Below are positions 1 through 6,587 of a DNA stretch of 64,000 nucleotides, one piece after another. The DNA lies in NCBI RefSeq assembly GCF_002159335.1, contig NZ_NFHP01000006.1:124001-188000 (forward strand), given 5' to 3'. Source of the stretch: Collinsella sp. An7 (GTDB lineage Bacteria > Actinomycetota > Coriobacteriia > Coriobacteriales > Coriobacteriaceae). Within the stretch, counting starts at the first letter, position 1. Each line of letters opens with the position of its first letter. Under the pieces are notes generated by a model. The model searched no databases, was not told the origin of the DNA, and saw only the letters and a program-made list of their open reading frames with translations. The position numbers were made by a program, and so were the translations under genes.

Positions 1-2
1 CC

Positions 3-482
3 GCCCTCTTCGCCCTCAGCGCCGCCATCATCGTCGGGGTCTCGCTCGCCTTCTACGGAGCGGAGGGCTTCGGGCTCTCGGTCCAGAGCATGGCGCTCTC
101 CTCGCCCTACCCGCTCACGGCGGGGCAGGCCGCGCTCGCGTGCGTGGGGCTCATGTACGCTGCGTGCCTGGGCTTTTCGTGCCTCACGCTCGCGCTCTCG
201 TCGCGCACCCCCTCGACGCTCGCGGTCTTCCTGACGGACGTGGTGCTCGTGCTGCTCACGGGGCTCGTCCCCTCGGCCGGCGTGGGCGCGCTCGAGCGCG
301 TGCTCGCCCTCTTCCCGATCAACTTCGCCAACTTCAGCGTGCTCTACACGGCGCTCGAGTCCTACCCGCTCGGCCCGGCCGTGTTCGACCTCGTCGGTAT
401 GGTGCTCCTCGTCTACGCGGCGCTCGTGCTCGTCTCGACCCCCGTGGCGGTGGTCTCCTTCAGGAGGCGCCAGGTGGCGTAG
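3..482 (+). CDS. ABC-2 type transporter permease, 5' end outside window
   Basis: The frame is open from base 3 and stops at 480-482, giving 159 visible residues with no start inside. Four long hydrophobic stretches (visible residues about 1-20, 38-66, 71-90 and 125-150) and a short basic tail (SFRRRQVA) match the C-terminal half of an ABC-2 permease of the kind that works with a separate ATPase in lantibiotic or drug export; the substrate cannot be read. An internal ATG at 90 is not needed, because the upstream frame codes for a typical membrane helix. It converges on the relaxase operon across a hairpin at 503-536. Membership of the mobile element is inferred from position. Confidence 0.6.
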   Translation, partial: ALFALSAAIIVGVSLAFYGAEGFGLSVQSMALSSPYPLTAGQAALACVGLMYAACLGFSCLTLALSSRTPSTLAVFLTDVVLVLLTGLVPSAGVGALERVLALFPINFANFSVLYTALESYPLGPAVFDLVGMVLLVYAALVLVSTPVAVVSFRRRQVA

Positions 483-502
483 CCGCCCCGCCCGACTCGG
501 CA

Positions 503-536
503 GGGCCGCCCAGAAGACAGTCCCCACGGGCGGCCC
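503..536. terminator. hairpin between convergent genes
   Basis: Perfect 9-bp arms, GGGCCGCCC at 503-511 and GGGCGGCCC at 528-536, lie between the converging permease and relaxase operons. There is no T-run, so a terminator role is inferred from position only. Confidence 0.4.
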
Positions 537-548
537 CGGCGGCGGGGC

Positions 549-614
549 TCACATCCAGCGGAACACCGCGCGGAACAGCCACCTGATTGCCCTCATGAGA
601 GCCTCATCGCTCAC
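549..614 (-). CDS. 21-residue peptide coupled to upstream gene
   Basis: A GTG start at 612-614 overlaps the TGA stop of the preceding 166-residue gene (GTGTGA), with a G-rich Shine-Dalgarno-like stretch just upstream. The product is 21 residues, an acidic N-terminus followed by an amphipathic, Trp/Arg/Phe-rich stretch (RAIRWLFRAVFRWM). This composition differs sharply from the Arg-rich nonsense that other frames give here. It could be a small membrane-active or regulatory peptide of the element. It is in the same frame as the long run-on of the relaxase frame, so it could also be read as that protein's last residues. I do not recognise a family. Confidence 0.35.
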   Translation of the reverse strand: MSDEALMRAIRWLFRAVFRWM

Positions 615-2336
615 ACCCCCTCCCCGGCCGCCGAGACCGCCTCGGCGGCCTCCTCGCGCGCCGCGAGCGTGAACCCGTAGAGCGCGCACGCCTCCTCCGC
701 GCCGAGGTCGGGCCTCGCGCGCGACACCGCGCCGTCGAGCCACAGCGCCCGCCGCAGGAGGCAGGCCCCGGGGTCGCCCTCGTAGAGGCGCTGCTCGGCG
801 GCGGACAGCCGCCGGTCGTCGACGAGCGAGCCGCCGAGGCGCCAGTACCTGAGCCTCCCGTCCCTGCTCACGGACTCTATCGAGCGGACCTCCTCCGGCG
901 AGGCGAGCATGAGCCGCCAGCCGCGCCTGCGATCGGCGACGCCCCCCTCGCCCGGGCCGTAGCTGTTCGCCTCGACCCAGAGCCCGCCGCTCTCCATGCG
1001 GTCGAACCTCAGGCGGTACTCCGTGGCGAGCGGCTGGCCGCGGCCCTCGCAGAGCCGCTCGAGGTCGAAGACGTCCTCGCGCCCGTCGGCGTAGCTCACT
1101 TCGACGACCATCGGCTCCCCCTCTCGCCCCTCTCTCCTCTCTCCGCGCGCCCTCGTCGCGCCCGCCGCCGGGCGCTGCGCCGGCCCGCCCGCCGCGCCCC
1201 GCGGGGCCCCGGCGGGGTGCGGTCTGCCGCGGGGGCCGCGGCGCAGCCTCCGGGATGGCCACCCCCTTGCGCTCGAAGAGCTCGCGGGCATCCCTCAGGG
1301 CCGCCGCGCCCGCGGCGTCCCCGCGGGCCTCCAGCGCCTCGGCCCGCCGCTCCAGGTCTGCCGCGCCGCGGACGCGGTATCGCTCCAGCGCGCCCACGGC
1401 CCGGGCGAGCTCGTCGAGCTCGGCGAGGTCCTCGACCTCCAGCGCGGAGCGCGCGACGCGCTCCACCTCCTCGCGGGGCAGCGCGGGCGGGGCCGACCCC
1501 GCCCAGCGGGCCTCGATGGCGGCGCGGCCGTACTCGAGCCCGAGCCCCTCTCCGCGCACCCTGCGCGAGGGCGTCCCGGCGAGCGAGTACACCCAGTCGC
1601 GCCTGCCGCCGCGCGGCGAGGCGTCCGAGAGCTCGACCCCCATGGCGGCGAGGGCCGAGCGGAACTCCCCCTCGCGGCGCGACACGGCGCGCGCCGCCTC
1701 CACCCTGCCGCGGATGTCGGCCACCCAGGAGCGCCCGCCCCTGGCGGCTATCTCGCGCTCGGCGCGCCTGACGTGGACGCGCTGCGCCGTGCGCGGCCTC
1801 CCGCGCCCCGACCCCGCGCGTTCGTTGGAGTAGCGGTGGGCGAAGCCCCGCTCCGCCTCCATGCGCTGCAGCGAGCGGTTGAGCTCGAGGGGGTCGGGCA
1901 CCTGGAGGCGCCTGCCCGTCGAGAGAACGGTGTTGTTCACGACGACGTGCGCGTGGGGTATGCGCCCGGCTTTGTCGTCGTGGTAGACGACGGCCACCTC
2001 GCAGTCGGGGAACCAGCGCCGGGCCCACGCCGTCGCGAGCTCCCTGAGCTCGGCGAGCGACACGCCGTTGCGGGGGTCGGGCGAGATCACGTAGTGCTTC
2101 CAGGTCCTCGCCGCGCGCCCGCGCCAGGGCAGGTCGTTGCCCGCCGCCGCGCGCGTGGCGTCCATGGCGGCGGCCCAGTCGTAGGGGCCGTGCTCGGGCA
2201 GGCCGCCGGGGCCCTCGCCCGCGACGGGCGGGGCGAGGTTCAGGAAGTCCCGGGCGAGCGCGCGCCCGCCCCGCTCGAGGTAGCGCATGACGCCGCGCGC
2301 CGAGGTGTGGCCGGTCATCGCCTTGAGGTTCGTCAC
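549..2336 (-). CDS. relaxase/mobilization nuclease (true C-terminus uncertain)
   Basis: DNA-nicking transesterase that would cut at oriT and pilot the transferred strand. Start is GTG at 2334-2336 with a GGGGG site, 9 bp after the mobC stop. The N-terminal domain (to about residue 165) has MTGHTSARGVMRYL, the motif WKHYVISPDP, and the metal-binding block PHAHVVVNN, typical of the Relaxase/Mobilisation nuclease family (PF03432). A helical Glu/Arg/Ala region follows to about residue 375. From about residue 400 the frame turns into Arg/Pro/Gly-rich sequence that antisenses nothing sensible and overlaps a better coding frame (611-1111), so the native protein probably ends near 1096-1140. A one-base shift would reach a TGA at 1096-1098 that overlaps the next start. 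Domain certain, end uncertain. Confidence 0.75.
   Translation of the reverse strand: MTNLKAMTGHTSARGVMRYLERGGRALARDFLNLAPPVAGEGPGGLPEHGPYDWAAAMDATRAAAGNDLPWRGRAARTWKHYVISPDPRNGVSLAELRELATAWARRWFPDCEVAVVYHDDKAGRIPHAHVVVNNTVLSTGRRLQVPDPLELNRSLQRMEAERGFAHRYSNERAGSGRGRPRTAQRVHVRRAEREIAARGGRSWVADIRGRVEAARAVSRREGEFRSALAAMGVELSDASPRGGRRDWVYSLAGTPSRRVRGEGLGLEYGRAAIEARWAGSAPPALPREEVERVARSALEVEDLAELDELARAVGALERYRVRGAADLERRAEALEARGDAAGAAALRDARELFERKGVAIPEAAPRPPRQTAPRRGPAGRGGRAGAAPGGGRDEGARREERGARGGADGRRSELRRRARGRLRPRAALRGPRPAARHGVPPEVRPHGERRALGRGEQLRPGRGGRRRSQARLAAHARLAGGGPLDRVREQGREAQVLAPRRLARRRPAAVRRRAAPLRGRPRGLPPAAGAVARRRGVAREARPRRGGGVRALRVHARGARGGRRGGLGGRGGGVSDEALMRAIRWLFRAVFRWM
611..1111 (-). CDS. 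element-encoded protein of unknown function, 166 aa
   Basis: ATG at 1109-1111 is preceded by a strong GGGGGAG site. The protein starts MVVEVSYADGREDVF and contains EYRLRFDRMESGGLWVEANS, so it is an acidic soluble protein with no signal peptide or membrane segment. The N-terminal part resembles small DUF2442-like or accessory proteins of Gram-positive conjugative elements, but I cannot assign a family. It lies directly downstream of the relaxase and overlaps its open frame completely. Codon use (GC at third positions, sensible amino-acid mix) shows that this frame, not the relaxase frame, is coding between 611 and 1111. It is probably co-transcribed with mobC and the relaxase. Confidence 0.65.
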   Translation of the reverse strand: MVVEVSYADGREDVFDLERLCEGRGQPLATEYRLRFDRMESGGLWVEANSYGPGEGGVADRRRGWRLMLASPEEVRSIESVSRDGRLRYWRLGGSLVDDRRLSAAEQRLYEGDPGACLLRRALWLDGAVSRARPDLGAEEACALYGFTLAAREEAAEAVSAAGEGV

Positions 2337-2345
2337 GGCAGCCCC

Positions 2346-2768
2346 CTAGAGGAAGAGCGCGGCGCGCCCGGTGAGCGACGCCATCTCGCGGCAGAGGCCC
2401 CCGGCCGCCCCGTTCACCGCGGAGAGCTCCGCGCGGGCGTCGCGCAGGGCCTCGGCCATGTCGCCGTAGTCGCGCGAGCCGTGCCGCAGGTGGAACGCGA
2501 CGGAGTTGAGCGCGTGTACGCCCTGGTTGTAGTGGTAGCCCCAGCGCCTGAGCTCCCGCGCGATGCGCAGGCACGTCGCGGTGTCCAGCACGATCGGCCC
2601 GCCCTCCGAGGCCGCGCGGGCGGCGAGCCCTGGGTCCGCCGCGGCGAGGCGCACCATGAGGCGGACGAGATCCGACAGGCTCAGCCCCATCGCCCCGGCG
2701 ACCTCCTGCGCGCGCTCCTTGTCCTCCCTCGCGAGCCTGACGTACAGGCGCTCGGGGTACCTCTCCAT
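2346..2768 (-). CDS. MobC-like relaxosome accessory protein
   Basis: 140 residues from ATG at 2766-2768, chosen because GGGAGGGAG lies just upstream; a longer frame to 2828 is only low-complexity Arg/Pro. It starts MERYPERLYVRLAREDKER, a ribbon-helix-helix-like N-terminus as in plasmid mobilization proteins that bind oriT, followed by LSLSDLVRLMVRL and the block ELRRWGYHYNQGVHALNSV, which matches the MobC family pattern (LxxxGxNxNQxxxxLN). It ends 9 bp before the relaxase start, so translation is probably coupled. Its expected role is to bind near oriT and assist relaxase nicking. The 2829-3104 region upstream holds the hairpins proposed as oriT. Confidence 0.75.
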   Translation of the reverse strand: MERYPERLYVRLAREDKERAQEVAGAMGLSLSDLVRLMVRLAAADPGLAARAASEGGPIVLDTATCLRIARELRRWGYHYNQGVHALNSVAFHLRHGSRDYGDMAEALRDARAELSAVNGAAGGLCREMASLTGRAALFL

Positions 2769-2859
2769 GGGCTCCCTCCCTCTCCGTCCCAGGGGCGCGG
2801 GGGCTCCCCCGCTGCGCGCCGCGAGCACGGCGGCGATCGCGAAGCCATCGCCGCCGCGC

Positions 2860-2956
2860 CCCGGCCCGATCCCGATCCGCGGTCATCGGAATCGGGCCGG
2901 GTGGCGCCCGCCGGGCGCCGCGGCGCGCTGCTCCGGGCGCCGTGCGCACGGAGCAG
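2860..2956. other. candidate oriT: two hairpins upstream of mobC
   Basis: Arms 2860-2876 and 2885-2901 are 17 nt each, complementary except for one mismatch, around the 8-nt loop CCGCGGTC. A second hairpin has perfect 8-bp arms CTGCTCCG (2928-2935) and CGGAGCAG (2949-2956), with a GTGCGCAC palindrome in its loop that recurs at 3013-3020. Placement just upstream of mobC-relaxase is typical for oriT. No nick site can be named from sequence alone. Confidence 0.4.
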
Positions 2957-3104
2957 GCTACTTGCTAGGCCAACGGCTCCGGGAGTCGCTTCCGGCCCCG
3001 CCGGCCTCCCGCGTGCGCACGCCACGAGTGTATCCGCCCGGCGGCGCGCGCGGCAGATGACGGGATGGCAGGGGGCCGGGGAGGTCGCCCGGCCCCCGCC
3101 TCGG

Positions 3105-3779
3105 TTACCGCCGCGCCCTGCGCACCGTCTGGGTCCGCAGGTAGTTGTTGATGTTGCCCGACCAGCCGGCGTCGTCCTCCCCGTACATGGCCACGTAGGG
3201 CACGAGGCCGACGTCGCACCCGTTGACCAGCCGGCCCTCGTACCCTACGCCGACCACGGGGTAGGCCTCGAAGCGCCCGTCGACCCGCCGCACGAACACC
3301 TCGTCCCCGGGGACGACCTCGGCGACGGGCACCTCCTCGGCGTCGAGGTAGGCCCCGAGCCTCTGGTCCTTGGGCTGCGAGGCGTCGATGGCGCGCAGCA
3401 TCTCGGCGCGGTCGTGGGCCCGCTGCTCCTCCTCGGGGCGGACATCCCGCATCCCGATGGGCTCCCAGCCGGGGCCGTACTCCGTCCGCAGGCGCTCGGC
3501 GATGCGCCACCCCTCGATGACGTAGACCCCGTTGTCGCCGGGGTCCATGCGCGCGTCGCCCAGGTAGCGCGAGATGCCCACGGAGAGCCCCTCGGCGCCC
3601 ATGAAGTTCGCCACCACCTGGCAGAGCCTCGCCCAGCCGTAGGAGTCGTTGTCCGGGGAGCGGAACCCCCGCAGCTCGCAGTACTCGAGGAACGCCCCGA
3701 CGGAGTCCCTGCCCCCGTTCCAGTGCAGGTAGACGCCCAGATCCCGCTTCCTCGTGGTGATGACCGCCCTGTTTCCCAT
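3105..3779 (-). CDS. unrecognised element protein, 224 aa (MGNRAVIT-type)
   Basis: Start ATG at 3777-3779 follows a GGAAGGA site; the frame upstream to 4643 is Arg-rich shadow. The product begins MGNRAVITTRKRDLGVYLHW and contains NGGRDSVGAFLEYCELRG, then an acidic middle (EEEQRAHDRAEMLRAID) and a C-terminal part with GDEVFVRRVDGRFEAYPVVG. It has no signal peptide and no membrane segment. I recall proteins with this opening on plasmids and integrated elements of Gram-positive bacteria but know of no function. It is transcribed in the direction of mobC and the relaxase, 325 bp upstream of mobC. The reading frame and start are well supported; function unknown. Confidence 0.7.
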   Translation of the reverse strand: MGNRAVITTRKRDLGVYLHWNGGRDSVGAFLEYCELRGFRSPDNDSYGWARLCQVVANFMGAEGLSVGISRYLGDARMDPGDNGVYVIEGWRIAERLRTEYGPGWEPIGMRDVRPEEEQRAHDRAEMLRAIDASQPKDQRLGAYLDAEEVPVAEVVPGDEVFVRRVDGRFEAYPVVGVGYEGRLVNGCDVGLVPYVAMYGEDDAGWSGNINNYLRTQTVRRARR

Positions 3780-3916
3780 CTTCGGTCCTTCCTCTCGGAT
3801 CCGCGCCCGCCGGATGCAAGCGCGCTTGCTTCCGGCTTGCCTGCCGCCCGCCCGGAGGCGGAGGCGGGTCAACGAGCTGCGGGAAGGCCCGGAGGGCCGG
3901 TCTCTGCACCGATGCC

Positions 3917-4022
3917 GCGCAGCGGGATCTGTGGAGGGATCCCGCGGCGACATTGACGCGCCAGAGGCGGAGGGCACAGCCCCCGCCGCGGGGGTGCGGG
4001 GGCGCGCCGCCCCCGCGGGGGG
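3917..4022. other. GC-rich hairpin cluster between element genes
   Basis: The 278-bp gap 3780-4057 contains GCGGGATC/GATCCCGC arms around 3917-3943 and a dense C-run/G-run palindromic stretch around 3981-4022. No ORF in this gap looks coding. It may hold a terminator for the 121-residue gene or a regulatory site. Confidence 0.3.
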
Positions 4023-4057
4023 ATCCGGCCCCGGGCGCTCCCAGGGGCCGGCCTGCC

Positions 4058-4423
4058 CTAGCCTCGCGTCCCGACGATCCGCTCGATACGGCGGCACGCC
4101 TGGGCGAGCGCGCGGGCCTGGACGTCGAGCCACTCCTCGCGCCGGTTCGGTTGGAGCTCCCCGCCGCGCGTGCGTCTGAGCTCCCACGGCGCGCAGAGGG
4201 CGCGGGCTATGTCCGCGTCGTAGGCGAGCGCGCAGCCGCCCCAGCTGTAGGCGGGCCAGTCCGCCGCCCCGTTCAGCAGGGCCTCCCGGACGCCCCCAGG
4301 CACGAGCTCGGCGCCCGGCCCCAGCTCCTCGAGCATCCCGACGGCGTAGGAGGTGACGCCCCTGTCCCATGCGCTGCGGCCCCTGCGCCCCTCCAGCTCC
4401 GCGATGACCTCGCTCGCCTTCAT
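4058..4423 (-). CDS. small unrecognised element protein, 121 aa
   Basis: ATG at 4421-4423 preceded by AAGGGAG is preferred over a longer frame start at 4474. The product begins MKASEVIAELEGRRGR and continues SAWDRGVTSYAVGMLEEL, then NGAADWPAYSWGGCALAYD and a C-terminal helix with ARALAQACRRIERI. It is soluble and alpha-helical in appearance, with two cysteines but no obvious metal motif. I do not recognise the family. It is the first gene of the leftward set (4423 to 549), so a promoter should lie in 4424-4730. Confidence 0.65.
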   Translation of the reverse strand: MKASEVIAELEGRRGRSAWDRGVTSYAVGMLEELGPGAELVPGGVREALLNGAADWPAYSWGGCALAYDADIARALCAPWELRRTRGGELQPNRREEWLDVQARALAQACRRIERIVGTRG

Positions 4424-4730
4424 GTCCCGCTCCCTTCCGGCCTCCCGGCCCGTAGAATCTCCGCCCGTGGGCAAAGCGGAAGACGCTTGCCCTGCGGCGC
4501 CTTGCGCTTTGCTCCCTGAAGCGCCGCGCCGAGGCGAGGGGGGTCAGGGGATGTTCGCGGCAACCCCCACCAATCGGAGCGGAGCGCAGATTTGTGCGGG
4601 GTTCCGTGAGCGCCCCTGACGCCGCGCAGCGGAGGCGCAACACGTGGGAATGGGACGGATGGGAAGTTAAGGAAAGTTAGAGGCGACTTGAAGAGATGCG
4701 TATCCGCAGCTCGAAGCCCCGCCCATCAAA
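4424..4730. other. gene-free stretch upstream of the leftward element genes
   Basis: I find no convincing coding frame, RNA gene or strong hairpin in these 307 bases. They must contain the promoter of the 121-residue gene, but no consensus box stands out. Confidence 0.4.
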
Positions 4731-4755
4731 AAAAGAGGGGCAATTCCCCTCTTTT
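4731..4755 (-). terminator. bidirectional-looking terminator hairpin
   Basis: Arms AAAAGAGGGG (4731-4740) and CCCCTCTTTT (4746-4755) are perfect 10-bp complements around CAATT. Read leftwards, the stem is followed by a T-rich run (complement of the A-run at 4728-4734). It probably once terminated the gene whose remnant lies at 4774-4902. Confidence 0.65.
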
Positions 4756-4773
4756 GGAAAGTTAGGCTGCCCC

Positions 4774-4902
4774 TTAGGCCCAGTATGGGACGTAGCGCAT
4801 GTGGCGCGGCGCCGTGTTGGGGTCGACGGGCTTGACTAAGCCTGCGGCAACGGTGTCTCGAATCAAGACGCCACCCGAAGGCCACCGCCGCATCTCGGGC
4901 AT
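4774..4902 (-). pseudogene. C-terminal remnant of an AlbA_2/ATP-binding type gene
   Basis: Reading leftwards from 4902, the frame ends with VDPNTAPRHMRYVPYWA and a TAA at 4774-4776. This tail (glycine-leucine-[IV]-KP.DP......YVP.WA) is the usual C-terminus of AlbA_2-domain 'divergent AAA_4' proteins, which are roughly 400-500 residues long; here only about 30 residues of it survive. The sequence upstream is not coding in this frame. A terminator hairpin sits 18 bp downstream. The match is from memory of the family tail, so moderate confidence. It suggests that the defence cargo replaced or disrupted an earlier gene. Confidence 0.4.
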
Positions 4903-4943
4903 GGGCTGCCACAAAGTTGGGACTTAGGACGGCGAAGCTGGTT

Positions 4944-4991
4944 TACTACGACGTTGCTACGACATTTGCTGCGACATGGGATGTCGTAGTA
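4944..4991. promoter_or_regulatory. repeats and palindrome upstream of the TIR/caspase operon
   Basis: CTACGAC-type heptamers repeat at about 4946, 4958 and (as CTGCGAC) 4969, and CTACGACAT (4958-4966) pairs with ATGTCGTAG (4981-4989). The outer TACTACGAC (4944-4952) is also complementary to GTCGTAGTA (4983-4991). The cluster lies about 160 bp before the TIR gene and could be an operator. Confidence 0.4.
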
Positions 4992-5147
4992 TTTTCCACT
5001 CTCCGCTTTTATCGGAGCCCGCTGGAGGTGGGATCCTTGCGACGTGCAGGTGGGCGCGGTAATGCGGTGGGTCGCTCCGGTGGAGAATCGCAACCGGTCG
5101 GGTTTATACTGATGAGGAGCTGCTTTTATATGCGAAAGGTGAGATTT

Positions 5148-5516
5148 ATGGAGAAGAAGACAGTATTCGTTGCGTTTGCAATCGAGGACGAGCGTCAACG
5201 CGATTTTCTGAAGGGTCAGTCGCTCAACACGAAGTCGCCCTTCGAGTACATCGATATGTCGGTCAAGGAGCCGTACGCAACCGCCTGGAAGGAGAAGGTC
5301 CGCACTCGCATTAAGCGCTCCGACGGCGTGATTGCGCTCGTAAGCAAGAACTCGTTGAGCTCAAGTGGGGAAAAGTGGGAAATCGGCTGCGCGCGCGAGG
5401 AGGGGAAGAAGGTGCTGGGAATCTGGGCGTATAGCGATGACCGAACTGATCTTCCCGGTGTACGCACGGTTTCATGGACCTGGAGCCATATCGAAGATTT
5501 CATCGACAGCCTGTAG
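5148..5516 (+). CDS. TIR-like (MTH538/ThsB type) domain protein, Thoeris-like
   Basis: 122 residues from ATG 5148-5150 (AAAGGTGAG upstream); an in-frame ATG at 5130 is a weaker alternative. The protein is one TIR-like domain: beta strand KKTVFVAFAIEDE, the SLNTKSPFEYIDMS segment, a strand DGVIALVSKNSL, and the helix GEKWEIGCAREEGKKVLGIW, where E78 is at the position of the catalytic glutamate of NAD-cleaving TIRs. ThsB proteins of this family sense phage and make cyclic ADP-ribose-type signals that activate a partner effector. The next gene, 10 bp downstream, is a caspase-like protease, the pairing of type IV Thoeris. Composition is much less GC-rich than the chromosome. Family assignment is strong; defence function is inference. 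Confidence 0.85.
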   Translation: MEKKTVFVAFAIEDERQRDFLKGQSLNTKSPFEYIDMSVKEPYATAWKEKVRTRIKRSDGVIALVSKNSLSSSGEKWEIGCAREEGKKVLGIWAYSDDRTDLPGVRTVSWTWSHIEDFIDSL

Positions 5517-5526
5517 GAGCTGGGCG

Positions 5527-6516
5527 ATGGACAGGATGGCCCTAGTAGTTGGAGTTAACTACTATTCTGACAAGCGCATACCAAATCTTTCGGGTTGTGT
5601 GAACGATGCCAAGGAGGTCGCGCGCCTCCTCAAGCACAACGGGGATTCCTCTCGGAGCAGAAACTTTGACTGCAAGGAGCTGTATGCAGCCGGCCCAGAC
5701 CATGCCGTGAATCGCGCCGCGATCAAAGATGAGGCGCGCAGGTTGTTTCAGTCAAAAGCCGAAATAGCGCTCTTCTACTTTTCTGGACACGGGTATATCG
5801 AGTCAACCGGCGGGTTTATCAATGGGTCTGATTCCACTCGGGGGGACGAGGGGCTCTCTCTGAGGGAACTCGTTGATCTGGCGAACGGCTCGAGCGCGCG
5901 CCACAGAATCGTTATCCTTGACAGCTGCTATTCAGGGGCGGCGGGATCGGTCGCGGGCATGGAGAACCATGCCGCAATCGCGGAGGGCGTCACCATACTC
6001 ACCGCCTCGCGAAGCGATCAGCCCTCGCTTGAGCGTAAGGGGCATGGCGTTTTTACAAGTCTCCTCATAAACGCCCTAGAGGGCGCTGCGGCGAACCTGA
6101 CGGGCAGCATCACGCCGGGCAGCGTCTATGCGCACATCGATCAATCGCTTGGCATGTGGGACCAAAGGCCCGTTTTCAAAACGAACACGGACAGCTTCGT
6201 GTCGCTGCGCGAAGTCGATCCCGCAATCTCGCTCGATGATTTGCGGGAGCTGAAAAAGCTCTTCCCAACAGAGGACTATGAATACAGGCTGGATCCGTCG
6301 TATGAACCAAGGGACGAGGGAAGAACAGACGCTATGCCTCCGGCAGAGCCCAGGAACAACCGGGTGTTCTCTCTGCTCCAGAAATACAACCGGCATGGTC
6401 TTCTGGTTCCAGTTGGCGCCGACCATATGTGGAACGCGGCGATGGAGAGCAAGTCCTGCCGGTTGACGCTCCTCGGCAAGCATTATCGAAGGCTTGCGGA
6501 CCAAGGCCTGCTTTGA
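5527..6516 (+). CDS. caspase-like (C14) protease effector, Thoeris type IV-like
   Basis: 329 residues from ATG 5527-5529, GGAG 7 bp upstream. The N-terminal p20-like domain opens MALVVGVNYYSDKRIPNLSG and carries the catalytic dyad: H88 in YFSGHGYIE and C134 in LDSCYSGA, each at the end of a hydrophobic strand as in caspases and metacaspases. A p10-like part with TILTASRSDQPSLE and GHGVFTSLLINALEG follows (to about residue 235). The last 60 residues (SLLQKYNRHGLLVPVGADHM, then SKSCRLTLLGKHYRRLADQG) form a separate C-terminal domain that I have seen in other bacterial caspase-family proteins. In type IV Thoeris the TIR product activates such a protease, which then kills the infected cell. Whether this copy works is untested. 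Confidence 0.88.
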   Translation: MDRMALVVGVNYYSDKRIPNLSGCVNDAKEVARLLKHNGDSSRSRNFDCKELYAAGPDHAVNRAAIKDEARRLFQSKAEIALFYFSGHGYIESTGGFINGSDSTRGDEGLSLRELVDLANGSSARHRIVILDSCYSGAAGSVAGMENHAAIAEGVTILTASRSDQPSLERKGHGVFTSLLINALEGAAANLTGSITPGSVYAHIDQSLGMWDQRPVFKTNTDSFVSLREVDPAISLDDLRELKKLFPTEDYEYRLDPSYEPRDEGRTDAMPPAEPRNNRVFSLLQKYNRHGLLVPVGADHMWNAAMESKSCRLTLLGKHYRRLADQGLL

Positions 6517-6587
6517 CACGTTGACTAACGAGGCTTTCAGCGATCATGCTCAAACTTTAGGGCTTGCGGCAAGAGGTCGGATAACAC

